Source: a virus
IMG/VR virus record: IMGVR_UViG_3300029319_000185
Location: 1 to 35,834 of that record
Length of the DNA: 35,834 nt
Direction: 5' to 3' (one strand)
Below the pieces are notes generated by a model, which did not search any database, was not told the origin of the DNA, and saw nothing but the letters and a program-made list of their open reading frames with translations. The translations under genes were made by a program, and so were the position numbers. Position 1 is the stretch's first letter, and every line of letters begins with the position of its first letter. Below, piece after piece: positions 9,430 through 15,417 of the stretch.

Positions 9430-9545
9430 CAAGGATTGAACAAAAGGGAGGACTATGAAAACCTCACTTCGCTTGGGATTACTCCTTCAGCTTACCTTGT
9501 ATTTTATATGTGAACCAACTAACACACAAACCACCGTGTGATAGA
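9394..9545 (-). ncRNA. Candidate small RNA (promoter-to-terminator unit)
   Basis: A minus-strand promoter at 9549-9582 and the terminator at 9374-9429 frame about 150 nt with no credible minus-strand gene. Read on the minus strand, the 5' end can form a CACAC/GTGTG hairpin (near 9524-9541). Next comes an open stretch, TGTTAGTTGGTTCAC, complementary to the AACCAACTAA leader found before several early genes. An inner GAGG/CCTC hairpin and the terminator follow. It could instead be the 3' untranslated end of the early transcript. Existence as a separate RNA is inference. Confidence 0.35.
9455..9541 (+). CDS. Possible 28-aa hydrophobic peptide (doubtful)
   Basis: On the plus strand GGGAGG stands 3 nt before ATG 9455. 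The frame encodes MKTSLRLGLLLQLTLYFIC followed by EPTNTQTTV: a basic start, a hydrophobic stretch and a Cys, like a very short signal or lipoprotein-type peptide. It lies just after the late genes and opposite the candidate small RNA. The Shine-Dalgarno spacing is short, and the residues before the Cys (YFI) fit a lipobox poorly. A chance reading frame is quite possible. Confidence 0.3.
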   Translation: MKTSLRLGLLLQLTLYFICEPTNTQTTV

Positions 9546-9548
9546 ATA

Positions 9549-9582
9549 AGTATATCATGCCTGACTTGTGTTCTTATGTCAA
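9549..9582 (-). promoter_or_regulatory. Candidate sigma70-type promoter, leftward
   Basis: On the minus strand TTGACA (9577-9582) is followed 17 bp later by CATGAT (9554-9559). An extended -10 TGATATACT lies at 9549-9557. The -35 overlaps the stop codon of the HNH gene. The -35 box is perfect; the -10 is either weak at optimal spacing or good but spaced 22 bp. Confidence 0.45.
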
Positions 9583-9830
9583 GAAGAATGCTCTAGCCTA
9601 TGACAGTTCGAGCATAGAAGTTCGCACTTTTCTAACTCCTGTAGGAACTCCTCCTTAGTGCCGGACCTAACAAAGTCCCTTATGGATTTTAGTTTTTCGT
9701 GACCAGGTAAATGGTGACAATCGAACTGCACTGCCTGTCCCTTGAAGTGACACCTGCTGCAGACATAGCCACCAAAAAAATCTTCTATAATTTTCCGGTA
9801 CCTAACAGTCCGCTTCTGGTGTTGCTTCAT
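9579..9830 (-). CDS. HNH endonuclease, small
   Basis: The ATG at 9830 is one base after the dnaB stop codon. A longer frame reaching 9941 would run inside dnaB and is not preferred. The 83-residue product has a CSRC pair, a central QFDCHHLPG segment with the catalytic His region, and a second pair, LLCSNCHRLEH. The two Cys pairs would bind structural zinc, as in HNH nucleases. It is last in the leftward operon. It may be a phage nuclease for recombination or packaging, or a free-standing homing-type enzyme. The zinc and His residues are intact, so activity is plausible. Confidence 0.85.
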   Translation of the reverse strand: MKQHQKRTVRYRKIIEDFFGGYVCSRCHFKGQAVQFDCHHLPGHEKLKSIRDFVRSGTKEEFLQELEKCELLCSNCHRLEHSS

Positions 9831-9831
9831 T

Positions 9832-11118
9832 CTATATGAATTGTGAAAAGTCCTCCATCCTTTGGGTTGCTTTGTAGAAGTTGATACGGCCTTGGGAGTA
9901 ACCAATGCCCTCTCTTTGTTTTGCAAGAGTCCACCGCACAAAGTCAGCTTGCTCTTCTTTCTCCGACAAAGTTTGCCAAAGAAATATTATACTATCAGCG
10001 TCCTGTTCTAAGGCTCCACTCTCACGTAGGTCAGACATAATAGGTGACCGATCATCCTTCTCTGATTCACGGTTCACCTGAGCCAGCAATATAACTGGTA
10101 CGTCAAGATCCTTAGCAAGCAACTTCATCTCACGGCTAATCTCTGCTACCTGTTGCTCTCTCGATATATTCTGAGACATAGGCTTGATCAACTGGCAGTA
10201 ATCAATAATGATTCCATTTAAGGAATGCTTTCGGTGCATACCTCTTGCCGTGGCTAGTATGTGGTCAAGCTTGTACACTCGGTCACGGATATGGCACTTC
10301 CATCCCTTTACAATTTTTGTGGTGTCCTTCAGTGCCTGTACCCTATGCTCTGGAGCTAGTCCATCTTCGAACCTACGCATATTAAGATTCGAGTGAATAC
10401 TAAATATACGCTTCATAATCTGACTAGCACCCATCTCTAGATTAAAGAGAAGTGCTGCATTGTTATTCATGCAGGTGTTACGTAGAAAGTTCAGAGCGTA
10501 GGCGGTCTTACCGCACCCTGGTCTTGATGCTAGTACACAGAGTTGACCTGGTCCGTAGCCATTCCTGTAAAGCACATCGTCGATGGATTGAATACCAGTT
10601 TTTAAATACTTGCAATAATTAACCTTACTGGTAACGTCCTTGTAAGTCTCATCGACAATACTTTCTAGGGTATCTTGTGACGGAGCTAGTGAAGATATAC
10701 TATCGCAATGGCTCTGAACAGTAGTAAGGATCTCTTCTGATTCCTTGCCCTCAGATAGCGCATCTTTAATTGTAAGTGACAGCCGAGACAGTCTACTTGT
10801 TCTGTAGCCCTCTACCATTTCCGTGACTAGATTACTGTAGTGCAGTTCACTTAGCCCATCGTCATTAATTGACCATACCTCGTTAGGCTTTAGTTCATTG
10901 TCACCTTTTTGTAGATGAGTAAACAGCGATACCGTATCAAGGACTACACCCTTGGAATCCAGTTCGCACATAGCGTCCCACATAGCACGTGTATCGTACG
11001 CTAGGAAAAACTCAGAGCTTATGCCAGCTTCTCTTGCTTCTGTTAGTAAAGCATTGGAGCCGTCATTGATTTCTGCTTTGAGTATAGTCCCTAAGAGACT
11101 TCTTTCTAATTCTTTCAT
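9832..11118 (-). CDS. dnaB: Replicative DNA helicase, DnaB family
   Basis: A 428-residue protein with a short N-terminal DnaB-like helical domain (to about residue 115) and a RecA-type motor. Walker A is ASRPGCGKTA at residues 197-206; Walker B lies in GIIIDYCQLI. The conserved DnaB block LLAQVNRE, then SDLRESGALEQDADSIIFLW, is complete. DnaB forms a hexamer and unwinds the replication fork with ATP. No polymerase or primase is visible in the window, so this helicase probably loads host replication enzymes onto phage DNA. The start is ATG 11118 with the AT-rich leader AAATATAAATACTATG and no Shine-Dalgarno site. An intrinsic terminator stands just upstream at 11143-11175. Confidence 0.95.
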   Translation of the reverse strand: MKELERSLLGTILKAEINDGSNALLTEAREAGISSEFFLAYDTRAMWDAMCELDSKGVVLDTVSLFTHLQKGDNELKPNEVWSINDDGLSELHYSNLVTEMVEGYRTSRLSRLSLTIKDALSEGKESEEILTTVQSHCDSISSLAPSQDTLESIVDETYKDVTSKVNYCKYLKTGIQSIDDVLYRNGYGPGQLCVLASRPGCGKTAYALNFLRNTCMNNNAALLFNLEMGASQIMKRIFSIHSNLNMRRFEDGLAPEHRVQALKDTTKIVKGWKCHIRDRVYKLDHILATARGMHRKHSLNGIIIDYCQLIKPMSQNISREQQVAEISREMKLLAKDLDVPVILLAQVNRESEKDDRSPIMSDLRESGALEQDADSIIFLWQTLSEKEEQADFVRWTLAKQREGIGYSQGRINFYKATQRMEDFSQFI

Positions 11119-11142
11119 AGTATTTATATTTAATGTTAAGAT

Positions 11143-11175
11143 AAAAAAAGGGGAGAGGACTTACCCCCTCCCCTT
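11143..11175 (-). terminator. Intrinsic terminator inside the early operon, before dnaB
   Basis: On the minus strand AAGGGGAG (11168-11175) pairs perfectly with CTCCCCTT (11148-11155), and the stem can extend inward through a G-U and further G-C pairs. A run of Ts follows (11149 down to 11143). It sits between the SSB-like gene and dnaB, so it should lower helicase and HNH expression relative to the upstream recombination genes. Confidence 0.85.
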
Positions 11176-11187
11176 GTACCACTAACC

Positions 11188-11454
11188 CTAAAAAGGATCG
11201 TCCTCTACAGCAGCAGCGGTCGGTTGACTTAGGACACTGCCTCTTCGATATTGCTCAGGCTGTTTGTCCTCGTCAAGACGTGTTAGTCTTAGGTTCATAA
11301 CAGGTCCTGACTTGCTTTGGTTCTTCCATGCAGCTGCACGATACTTACCAGCTTGAGTTACCTCAAGTGTTCCTGTTGCGTGAGGCGCAGAATCGGACTC
11401 ACGGTTACTCTCGGGGAATAGCACCCCTGTGTTTTCATTATTGTATTTAGTCAT
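11188..11454 (-). CDS. Small single-stranded-DNA-binding-like protein
   Basis: An 88-residue protein. Its N-terminus (MTKYNNENTGVLFPES) and a central GKYRAAAWKNQSKSGPVMNL strand pair resemble a small family of phage and plasmid proteins with short OB-like beta folds. The C-terminus ends in VEDDPF, close to the acidic DDDIPF tip by which bacterial SSB recruits replication partners. It lies directly downstream of the ERF annealing gene, where phage single-strand binding proteins often sit. No Shine-Dalgarno site; the leader is CTAACTAACCATAATCAATATG-like. The family assignment is tentative; the acidic tip is directly visible. Confidence 0.7.
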   Translation of the reverse strand: MTKYNNENTGVLFPESNRESDSAPHATGTLEVTQAGKYRAAAWKNQSKSGPVMNLRLTRLDEDKQPEQYRRGSVLSQPTAAAVEDDPF

Positions 11455-11469
11455 ATTGATTATGGTTAG

Positions 11470-11925
11470 TTAGAAATCAAAATTTGTACTAACAGTAGCC
11501 ATTGGCGTTTTTGGCTTCTTGCCATGATCGTTGGTAGCATCAGCGTCTTTTGTATCATCGATAGCAAAGAGTCCATTGAGTGCGTACTTACGTGCGTAAG
11601 AACTAGCGGAGCCAGTAATCTGTGAATCGTCCATACCCTTGCGTGACTCAGCTTCTCTTGCAAAGCCCTGTACTTGTATAGAATAATCCGATTCAGCTTC
11701 AGCTAGGACTGCGGTGGCTTTGACATATACTCTGCCCTCTACCCCAACTATATCGTCGGAGAGAACAAGCGTACAACTGTACTCAGATAGTAACGGTTTT
11801 ACTGCTGTGAGTATGTCTTCAGCGGAGCGATACGAGTACCCTCCGAACTTATTAGTCTGCCCCTTAGGAGCTTTGAGGGATGACTGAATCCCTTGTAGTT
11901 TTTCATGTATGGTTCTTTTTTCCAT
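11470..11925 (-). CDS. erf: ERF-family single-strand annealing recombinase
   Basis: A 151-residue protein with the hallmark ERF signature GSASSYARKYAL followed by LFAIDDTKDADAT, and an N-terminal NKFGGYSYRSAEDI segment. ERF proteins anneal complementary single strands during phage recombination and genome circularisation. It is somewhat shorter than P22 Erf (about 204 aa), lacking much of a C-terminal extension. It is preceded by the EndoVII-like gene, which overlaps its start by 23 nt, and a RecB-type exonuclease lies upstream in the operon, giving an exonuclease plus annealing system. The ATG at 11925 has an AT-rich leader (AACTAAACATAAATATG) and no Shine-Dalgarno site. Confidence 0.92.
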   Translation of the reverse strand: MEKRTIHEKLQGIQSSLKAPKGQTNKFGGYSYRSAEDILTAVKPLLSEYSCTLVLSDDIVGVEGRVYVKATAVLAEAESDYSIQVQGFAREAESRKGMDDSQITGSASSYARKYALNGLFAIDDTKDADATNDHGKKPKTPMATVSTNFDF

Positions 11926-12358
11926 ATTTATGTTTAGTTAATTCACGGAATAGTTTGGTTCGTTCTGAGGCGTTAGAACATTCCATGAGTTGTATTCGTT
12001 TCGCCCCTAGATCTACTAAAGTGGCTTTCTGTTCTTGTGATGTCAAGCATTTAAATTTTTTGCATAGTTGAGTTAGTCCTACTGGGTGCAGTACATCGAG
12101 TTGCTTTCTCTCTAAGTAATTGGCTATACTTCTTAGAACGGATGGTAGCTCTTTTGGCTCAACTTGGCATCTTCTGAACGCGAAGTTTTCTATCTTGCCT
12201 AGCAAAGCATTACCTACCCTGGACACTACGCCTCGTACCATACCAGACTTGTGACAGTGATCCACCACCCAGTCCGAGGTCTTGCGTAACAATAAGGGAC
12301 ACCGCTTGGGTGTGTTCTCAGTCCTCCACTTCTTCAGTCTGCTCTGCGGTAGGTACAT
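11903..12358 (-). CDS. Recombination endonuclease VII-like protein with altered zinc site
   Basis: A 151-residue protein with the EndoVII core WVVDHCHKSGMVRGVV followed by GNALLGKIENF, matching the usual DHdH-x-tG-x-vRG-x-l ... N-x-x-LG pattern. These enzymes resolve branched DNA before packaging. The usual C-x2-C and LCxxCN zinc ligands are missing: only one Cys remains before the His motif, and the later pair reads SRVGN. It may fold without zinc or be weakened. The start ATG 12358 lies inside the upstream 70-aa gene by 41 nt; no better start is visible. The C-terminus is basic and helical (KHKYGKKNHT). Homology is good; activity is uncertain. Confidence 0.8.
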   Translation of the reverse strand: MYLPQSRLKKWRTENTPKRCPLLLRKTSDWVVDHCHKSGMVRGVVSRVGNALLGKIENFAFRRCQVEPKELPSVLRSIANYLERKQLDVLHPVGLTQLCKKFKCLTSQEQKATLVDLGAKRIQLMECSNASERTKLFRELTKHKYGKKNHT

Positions 12359-12530
12359 CCTCGTACAATATTTTTAGTAAGTCCTTGAGATTCTTTTTCT
12401 CTTGGCTGAGTTGCTTACGCTGCTCTAGCATTCTTTCGATTCTAAATGACATTGTGCGTGACTCCTGACGAATCATGTCAATGCGTGTCTGTATACGCTC
12501 TACATTACTTTCTATTTGTGATATGCTCAT
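12318..12530 (-). CDS. Small coiled-coil protein, 70 aa
   Basis: Starts at an ATG sharing TAATG with the upstream nuclease stop (12528-12532), so it is translated by coupling. The sequence is a single charged helix with heptad character (ESNVERIQTRIDMI, then RIERMLEQRKQLSQEKKNLKD) and an acidic tail, TAEQTEEVED. There is no catalytic motif. It may be an oligomerising partner of the neighbouring nucleases. The function is unknown. Confidence 0.7.
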   Translation of the reverse strand: MSISQIESNVERIQTRIDMIRQESRTMSFRIERMLEQRKQLSQEKKNLKDLLKILYEDVPTAEQTEEVED

Positions 12531-13000
12531 TACTTTTTAAATGCACGGAGTTGGTTTTGCTCAAGCGCATAGCCCCTTCCGTAACCTAGGTCTTGTATAT
12601 TTTTGTCGTTGATTAGTTCTTTCTTCCAGCACCAGCCGACTATCTTTACGGTCCACCGATCAGGTGTAAGGCACATAATGTACATATCCACATCTCGGTT
12701 TTCTTTTAGTGTAGCTAGTAACTTTCCAAATTCGTGTTGAGTACTCTTCACATCGTAGGTGTACCCCTTCATAGTACCATCGGCCGTGCCGGATCTTGGA
12801 CTCAGTCCCATATCAAAGAATGTATTGAAGTGCTTAGACACTGCGTACTCAGCCGTGACTCCCTGAGCGTCTATGTCTAATCCCGACATATCAGCATGCT
12901 TCTTATCTTGGACATTATTGCTACGTGACATTACAGAGCGTAGGTGTCCTATGTGCCGACACATCATTACCTCCTCATCAGTAAGCTCAATCTTAATCAT
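12530..13000 (-). CDS. Putative PD-(D/E)XK-type nuclease
   Basis: I place the start at ATG 13000, which overlaps the upstream stop as ATGA. A longer frame to 13069 would run inside the previous gene. The 156-aa product begins MIKIELTDEEV. It has a helix with Glu (GVTAEYAVSKHFN), then strands ending YTYDVKST and a later VDMYIMCL strand. The order Glu, then Asp and a D-V-K core matches the restriction-endonuclease fold. Such proteins in phage recombination operons degrade or repair DNA. The fold call is from motif order only; the substrate is unknown. Confidence 0.7.
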   Translation of the reverse strand: MIKIELTDEEVMMCRHIGHLRSVMSRSNNVQDKKHADMSGLDIDAQGVTAEYAVSKHFNTFFDMGLSPRSGTADGTMKGYTYDVKSTQHEFGKLLATLKENRDVDMYIMCLTPDRWTVKIVGWCWKKELINDKNIQDLGYGRGYALEQNQLRAFKK

Positions 13001-13293
13001 TCCGTGATTCCATCGCTGTATGAACATTGACCAGTAAGTTTCCTTTCTAAGTTTGCTAAGGCTCGCCACGCTACCTTATCCCACTCTTCTTCAATCATGT
13101 GGCGCATAAGCGCATCCAGTTCGTCTTTGGACTTCTCGGGATCCCAATGCACTGGTTGGCCAGGGTGATGCTGTTGACCGCCAAGATAGCTTACATGCGA
13201 TACCCTAGCTATAGCGTGAGGAAAGTATTTTATTACCCCTGAATATACAGGGTAAGTCTTGCGTTCTTTTGCGTCAGTTGGTAATGGTTTCAT
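12997..13293 (-). CDS. dATP/dGTP diphosphohydrolase-like (MazG/MazZ-type) protein
   Basis: A 98-residue protein resembling the phage family annotated as dATP/dGTP diphosphohydrolase N-terminal (DUF5664-like). Visible marks are KTYPVYSGVIKYFPHAIARV, then QQHHPGQPVHWD, KSKDELDALMRHMIEE and VAWRALANLE. The Glu/Asp-rich helix EL-D-A-x-x-RHxxEE is the metal-binding, MazG-like core. Relatives hydrolyse dNTPs to dNMPs, and one branch (MazZ) serves 2-aminoadenine genome synthesis. No PurZ homologue is visible here, so a general nucleotide-pool role is more likely. Start ATG 13293 lacks a Shine-Dalgarno site. The family call is from memory of its pattern. Confidence 0.75.
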   Translation of the reverse strand: MKPLPTDAKERKTYPVYSGVIKYFPHAIARVSHVSYLGGQQHHPGQPVHWDPEKSKDELDALMRHMIEEEWDKVAWRALANLERKLTGQCSYSDGITE

Positions 13294-13294
13294 A

Positions 13295-14074
13295 TTATTG
13301 TTTTACTACAGGTTGCATTCTTAACATCCAATAAAGGTTTGCAGCAGTCTTGGCTACTCTTATACCCCACTGAGTTTCTTCTTCGGTCCACTCGTAGTGC
13401 ATATGCTCTGCTGTATCGCAGTCCACTATGACCGAGCGTATCTTTGGGAGGTAAGGAAGTTTTTGTAACTGCATAATCATATAAGCCTCGATAGCTAATT
13501 GCGAGCAGTCCTTTTGATATCGTTTAGCCTTGCCCTTAGTATTAACTCTGCACTTGTAATCAGCTAAAAATATTCTTGAGTCCTTCATACCTACGAAGTC
13601 AACTGAGCCAGCTATCTTAATACCACCGTGACTTACAAGTTTCTCACAAGCAATGACTTGCACATTGTTTTCCGTGATCCAATCTAAAAAGGGCAATGCC
13701 CACTTATCCCAACAGGACTCACCAGGATCCTTTTGTATTCCTAGTATCTGATGGTTTATCATACGCTCTATTGTAGCGTGAACCGATGTTCCAAATTCAT
13801 GAGATGGTATTAGCTCACCGTCTTTTGGGTGAGGCCTTGTACCGTATACCATCTCTGTAAGGTCAGACCACGGCAAATCTGGATTGTCTCTCGCAAGTTC
13901 AGTCAGCATTCTAGGCTTGTACACATCATCAAGGAACGAGTCCTTGACTATGCCTAATACAGTTGTAACCGATGGATAAACATCTTCTCCAGCCTTGCGA
14001 GCTTGTGCAGGAGTACCCACCTCGGCCTCAAACTGAGGCTCTGATGGGTTCTTGCAACTGTAAAAATGACTCAT
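13295..14074 (-). CDS. PD-(D/E)XK exonuclease (RecB/Cas4-like)
   Basis: A 259-residue protein with the complete RecB-nuclease motif order: FGTSVHATIE (His99), an E144 in ACEKLV, AGSVDFVG (Asp159), LADYKCR (Asp172 and Lys174), and KDCSQLAIEAY (Gln192). These residues bind metal and cut DNA. Such exonucleases make the single strands that ERF-type proteins anneal, and the ERF gene lies downstream in the same operon. The start overlaps the previous stop as ATGA at 14071-14074. There is no Cas4-type C-terminal Cys cluster, so an iron-sulphur form is unlikely. Confident at fold level. Confidence 0.88.
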   Translation of the reverse strand: MSHFYSCKNPSEPQFEAEVGTPAQARKAGEDVYPSVTTVLGIVKDSFLDDVYKPRMLTELARDNPDLPWSDLTEMVYGTRPHPKDGELIPSHEFGTSVHATIERMINHQILGIQKDPGESCWDKWALPFLDWITENNVQVIACEKLVSHGGIKIAGSVDFVGMKDSRIFLADYKCRVNTKGKAKRYQKDCSQLAIEAYMIMQLQKLPYLPKIRSVIVDCDTAEHMHYEWTEEETQWGIRVAKTAANLYWMLRMQPVVKQ

Positions 14075-14448
14075 AGTTCTTCCTGATCAAGGATAAAATT
14101 CAGCCCATCCCTAAGAGCATCAAGGTCAGTATAATCTTGTTTTACGTAATCAAACTTAAAAAGCTCTGCGCCTTCAGGACACATAATTAATATACTCCTT
14201 TTCGTTTTATCTATAATGTTATCAGTATAAACAGTACTCAATTTTTTGTGAGCCAATAGAGCTAACAGCTGAGTGTCTGATCGAGGTACAATTTCACTCC
14301 GTACAGGCATAGTGTACTGATCTCCCTCATCCAACATCCCTATACGAAGTTCATTGAATCGTCCCCAGTCATTCATTACTGAAACTACCTCGTCTTGAGG
14401 TAATGTGGCTGCTGGCCCTTGCGGGTAAGTATGTATTTTTATTTTCAT
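14071..14448 (-). CDS. Hypothetical early protein, 125 aa
   Basis: The ATG at 14448 (MKIKIHTYPQGPAATLPQDE) is preferred over a start at 14481, because MKIKI is the usual opening of early proteins here and the leader ACCAACCAATAAATACATG matches other early leaders. The protein is mixed alpha/beta with an acidic C-terminus (DLDALRDGLNFILDQEEL). No domain is recognised. It is the first gene after the candidate promoter at 14602-14630 and couples by ATGA to the exonuclease gene, so it may act in the same recombination pathway. Confidence 0.75.
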   Translation of the reverse strand: MKIKIHTYPQGPAATLPQDEVVSVMNDWGRFNELRIGMLDEGDQYTMPVRSEIVPRSDTQLLALLAHKKLSTVYTDNIIDKTKRSILIMCPEGAELFKFDYVKQDYTDLDALRDGLNFILDQEEL

Positions 14449-14477
14449 GTATTTATTGGTTGGTTCGTTTTGTGTAG

Positions 14478-14502
14478 GCACAGCTCCACTTAAAAACTGT
14501 GC
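14478..14502 (-). promoter_or_regulatory. Leader hairpin before the 125-aa early gene
   Basis: GCACAG (14478-14483) and CTGTGC (14497-14502) form a perfect 6-bp inverted repeat around a 13-nt loop in the untranslated leader downstream of the candidate promoter at 14602-14630. There is no T tract, so it is not an intrinsic terminator. It may affect RNA stability or translation. Confidence 0.4.
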
Positions 14503-14601
14503 AAGAAAATTCTAGTGCTATGTAACAGCGATCGGATGTTAAGTAAAAGCATTCTAGTAATATGGTTCAGCTATTGATTGCTATGGGTTCCACCTAATTC
14601 T

Positions 14602-14630
14602 ATTTAGAGTCCCCAAAAAAGCTATGTCAA
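14602..14630 (-). promoter_or_regulatory. Candidate sigma70-type promoter for the recombination/replication block
   Basis: On the minus strand TTGACA (14625-14630) lies 17 bp from CTAAAT (14602-14607), in a 225-bp gap without genes (14449-14676). It would start a transcript around 14595 covering the 125-aa gene to HNH. The -35 is perfect and the -10 partial. The rest of the gap holds the hairpin at 14478-14502 and two imperfect direct repeats, ATTCTAGTNNTATG, at 14509 and 14551. Confidence 0.55.
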
Positions 14631-14676
14631 GCAAAAAAGTTTTTTTTTGGTGGTTCTCCTTGATTATCAACGATAT

Positions 14677-15156
14677 TTAATTTCTTACACGATTCACTAT
14701 ATGAGGTAAATTAAGCCTTCCTTTAGCTGCATAGTACTGATTTATATCTATGCTACTTTCTTTAATAACTTCGTCTAGAGTCTTGTGGCTGTTACGCGCA
14801 GTATCGTTTACTCTCCTAGCCTCAGCATCAATTCTTTCCCTAGCCTTTGCCTTCTTAGCCTTAAACATAGCTGGATTGAAGATACCTCGCCTGATCGCTA
14901 AGTCTCGTAATGCTTCAGGTCTACCGTCCCATGGCGTACCCTTGGCTGCCTGAGGCCACTTCATGCCATCTTCTTCAATTCTTTTGATTACTAACGCTAG
15001 CCAATTAGCTTCAGCTTCAGGGCTAACGCATATCTTTTGTCTTCCTGGTCGACGCTTGACTGGTTCTACCATATCTCCAGTCTTAAGTAACTCACGATAT
15101 TTTTGGGTCATTGATTTGCAAAAATCTAAAGTAGATCTTGCTGGTTCGTAATACAT
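14677..15156 (-). CDS. Hypothetical basic protein, possibly DNA-binding
   Basis: A 159-residue protein with a basic patch KRRPGRQK near residue 34 and a helical segment LAIRRGIFNPAMFKAKKAKARERID. It is lysine/arginine-rich, unlike its acidic neighbours, which suggests nucleic-acid binding. The middle (NWLALVIKRIEEDGMKWPQAAKG) has helix spacing that could hold a helix-turn-helix, but this is not a clear match. It is one of few early genes with a Shine-Dalgarno-like AAGAGG, 7 nt before ATG 15156. It may be an early regulator; the function is unknown. Confidence 0.7.
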   Translation of the reverse strand: MYYEPARSTLDFCKSMTQKYRELLKTGDMVEPVKRRPGRQKICVSPEAEANWLALVIKRIEEDGMKWPQAAKGTPWDGRPEALRDLAIRRGIFNPAMFKAKKAKARERIDAEARRVNDTARNSHKTLDEVIKESSIDINQYYAAKGRLNLPHIVNRVRN

Positions 15157-15183
15157 TATTTTCCTCTTGTTAATAGTTAATTA

Positions 15184-15399
15184 TTAGTCGGTTATGTTTC
15201 TTAACATATCGTGTTGAATGTCAACAAAGTAATGTTCGTGTTCTATTGGTTTGTCTATATCTCCCTCAAATGACAGTTTGAGCCAATTATTAATTTGAGG
15301 TTGAATAGTAGCTCGTTTTAAATAGCCATTAAAAACATATACATCGTTTTCATCGCCCGATCTTCGTATTGATAATATGGTGATTTGATTATTCCTCAT
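15184..15399 (-). CDS. Hypothetical early protein, 71 aa
   Basis: A small beta-rich protein (NNQITILSIRRSGDENDVYVF) ending KPIEHEHYFVDIQHDMLRN. Its leader ACTAACCAACTAATACTATG contains the last codons and stop of the upstream 80-aa gene, so the two are tightly linked. No family is recognised. It belongs to a run of small early genes of the sort that often modify the host or block defences. Confidence 0.65.
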   Translation of the reverse strand: MRNNQITILSIRRSGDENDVYVFNGYLKRATIQPQINNWLKLSFEGDIDKPIEHEHYFVDIQHDMLRNITD

Positions 15400-15417
15400 A
15401 GTATTAGTTGGTTAGTG
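15396..15417 (-). repeat. Early leader motif, copy 1
   Basis: This 22-bp sequence is identical to 15941-15962. Read on the minus strand it is CACTAACCAACTAATACT followed by ATGA. It ends with the start codon of the 71-aa gene and contains the stop codon of the 80-aa gene. Looser versions stand before most other early genes. Confidence 0.85.

Noticed and set aside
9394-9545. tRNA gene in the convergent junction
   Set aside because: A TTCAATCC-like stretch recalls a T-arm, but there is no matching acceptor stem or anticodon arm; the hairpin is a terminator.
9831-9941. Longer N-terminus for the HNH protein
   Set aside because: It runs inside dnaB, while ATG 9830 is one base after the dnaB stop and keeps the full HNH domain.
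14631-14656. Terminator after the 159-aa basic gene
   Set aside because: Only A and T runs are present; no GC-rich hairpin precedes the T run on the minus strand.
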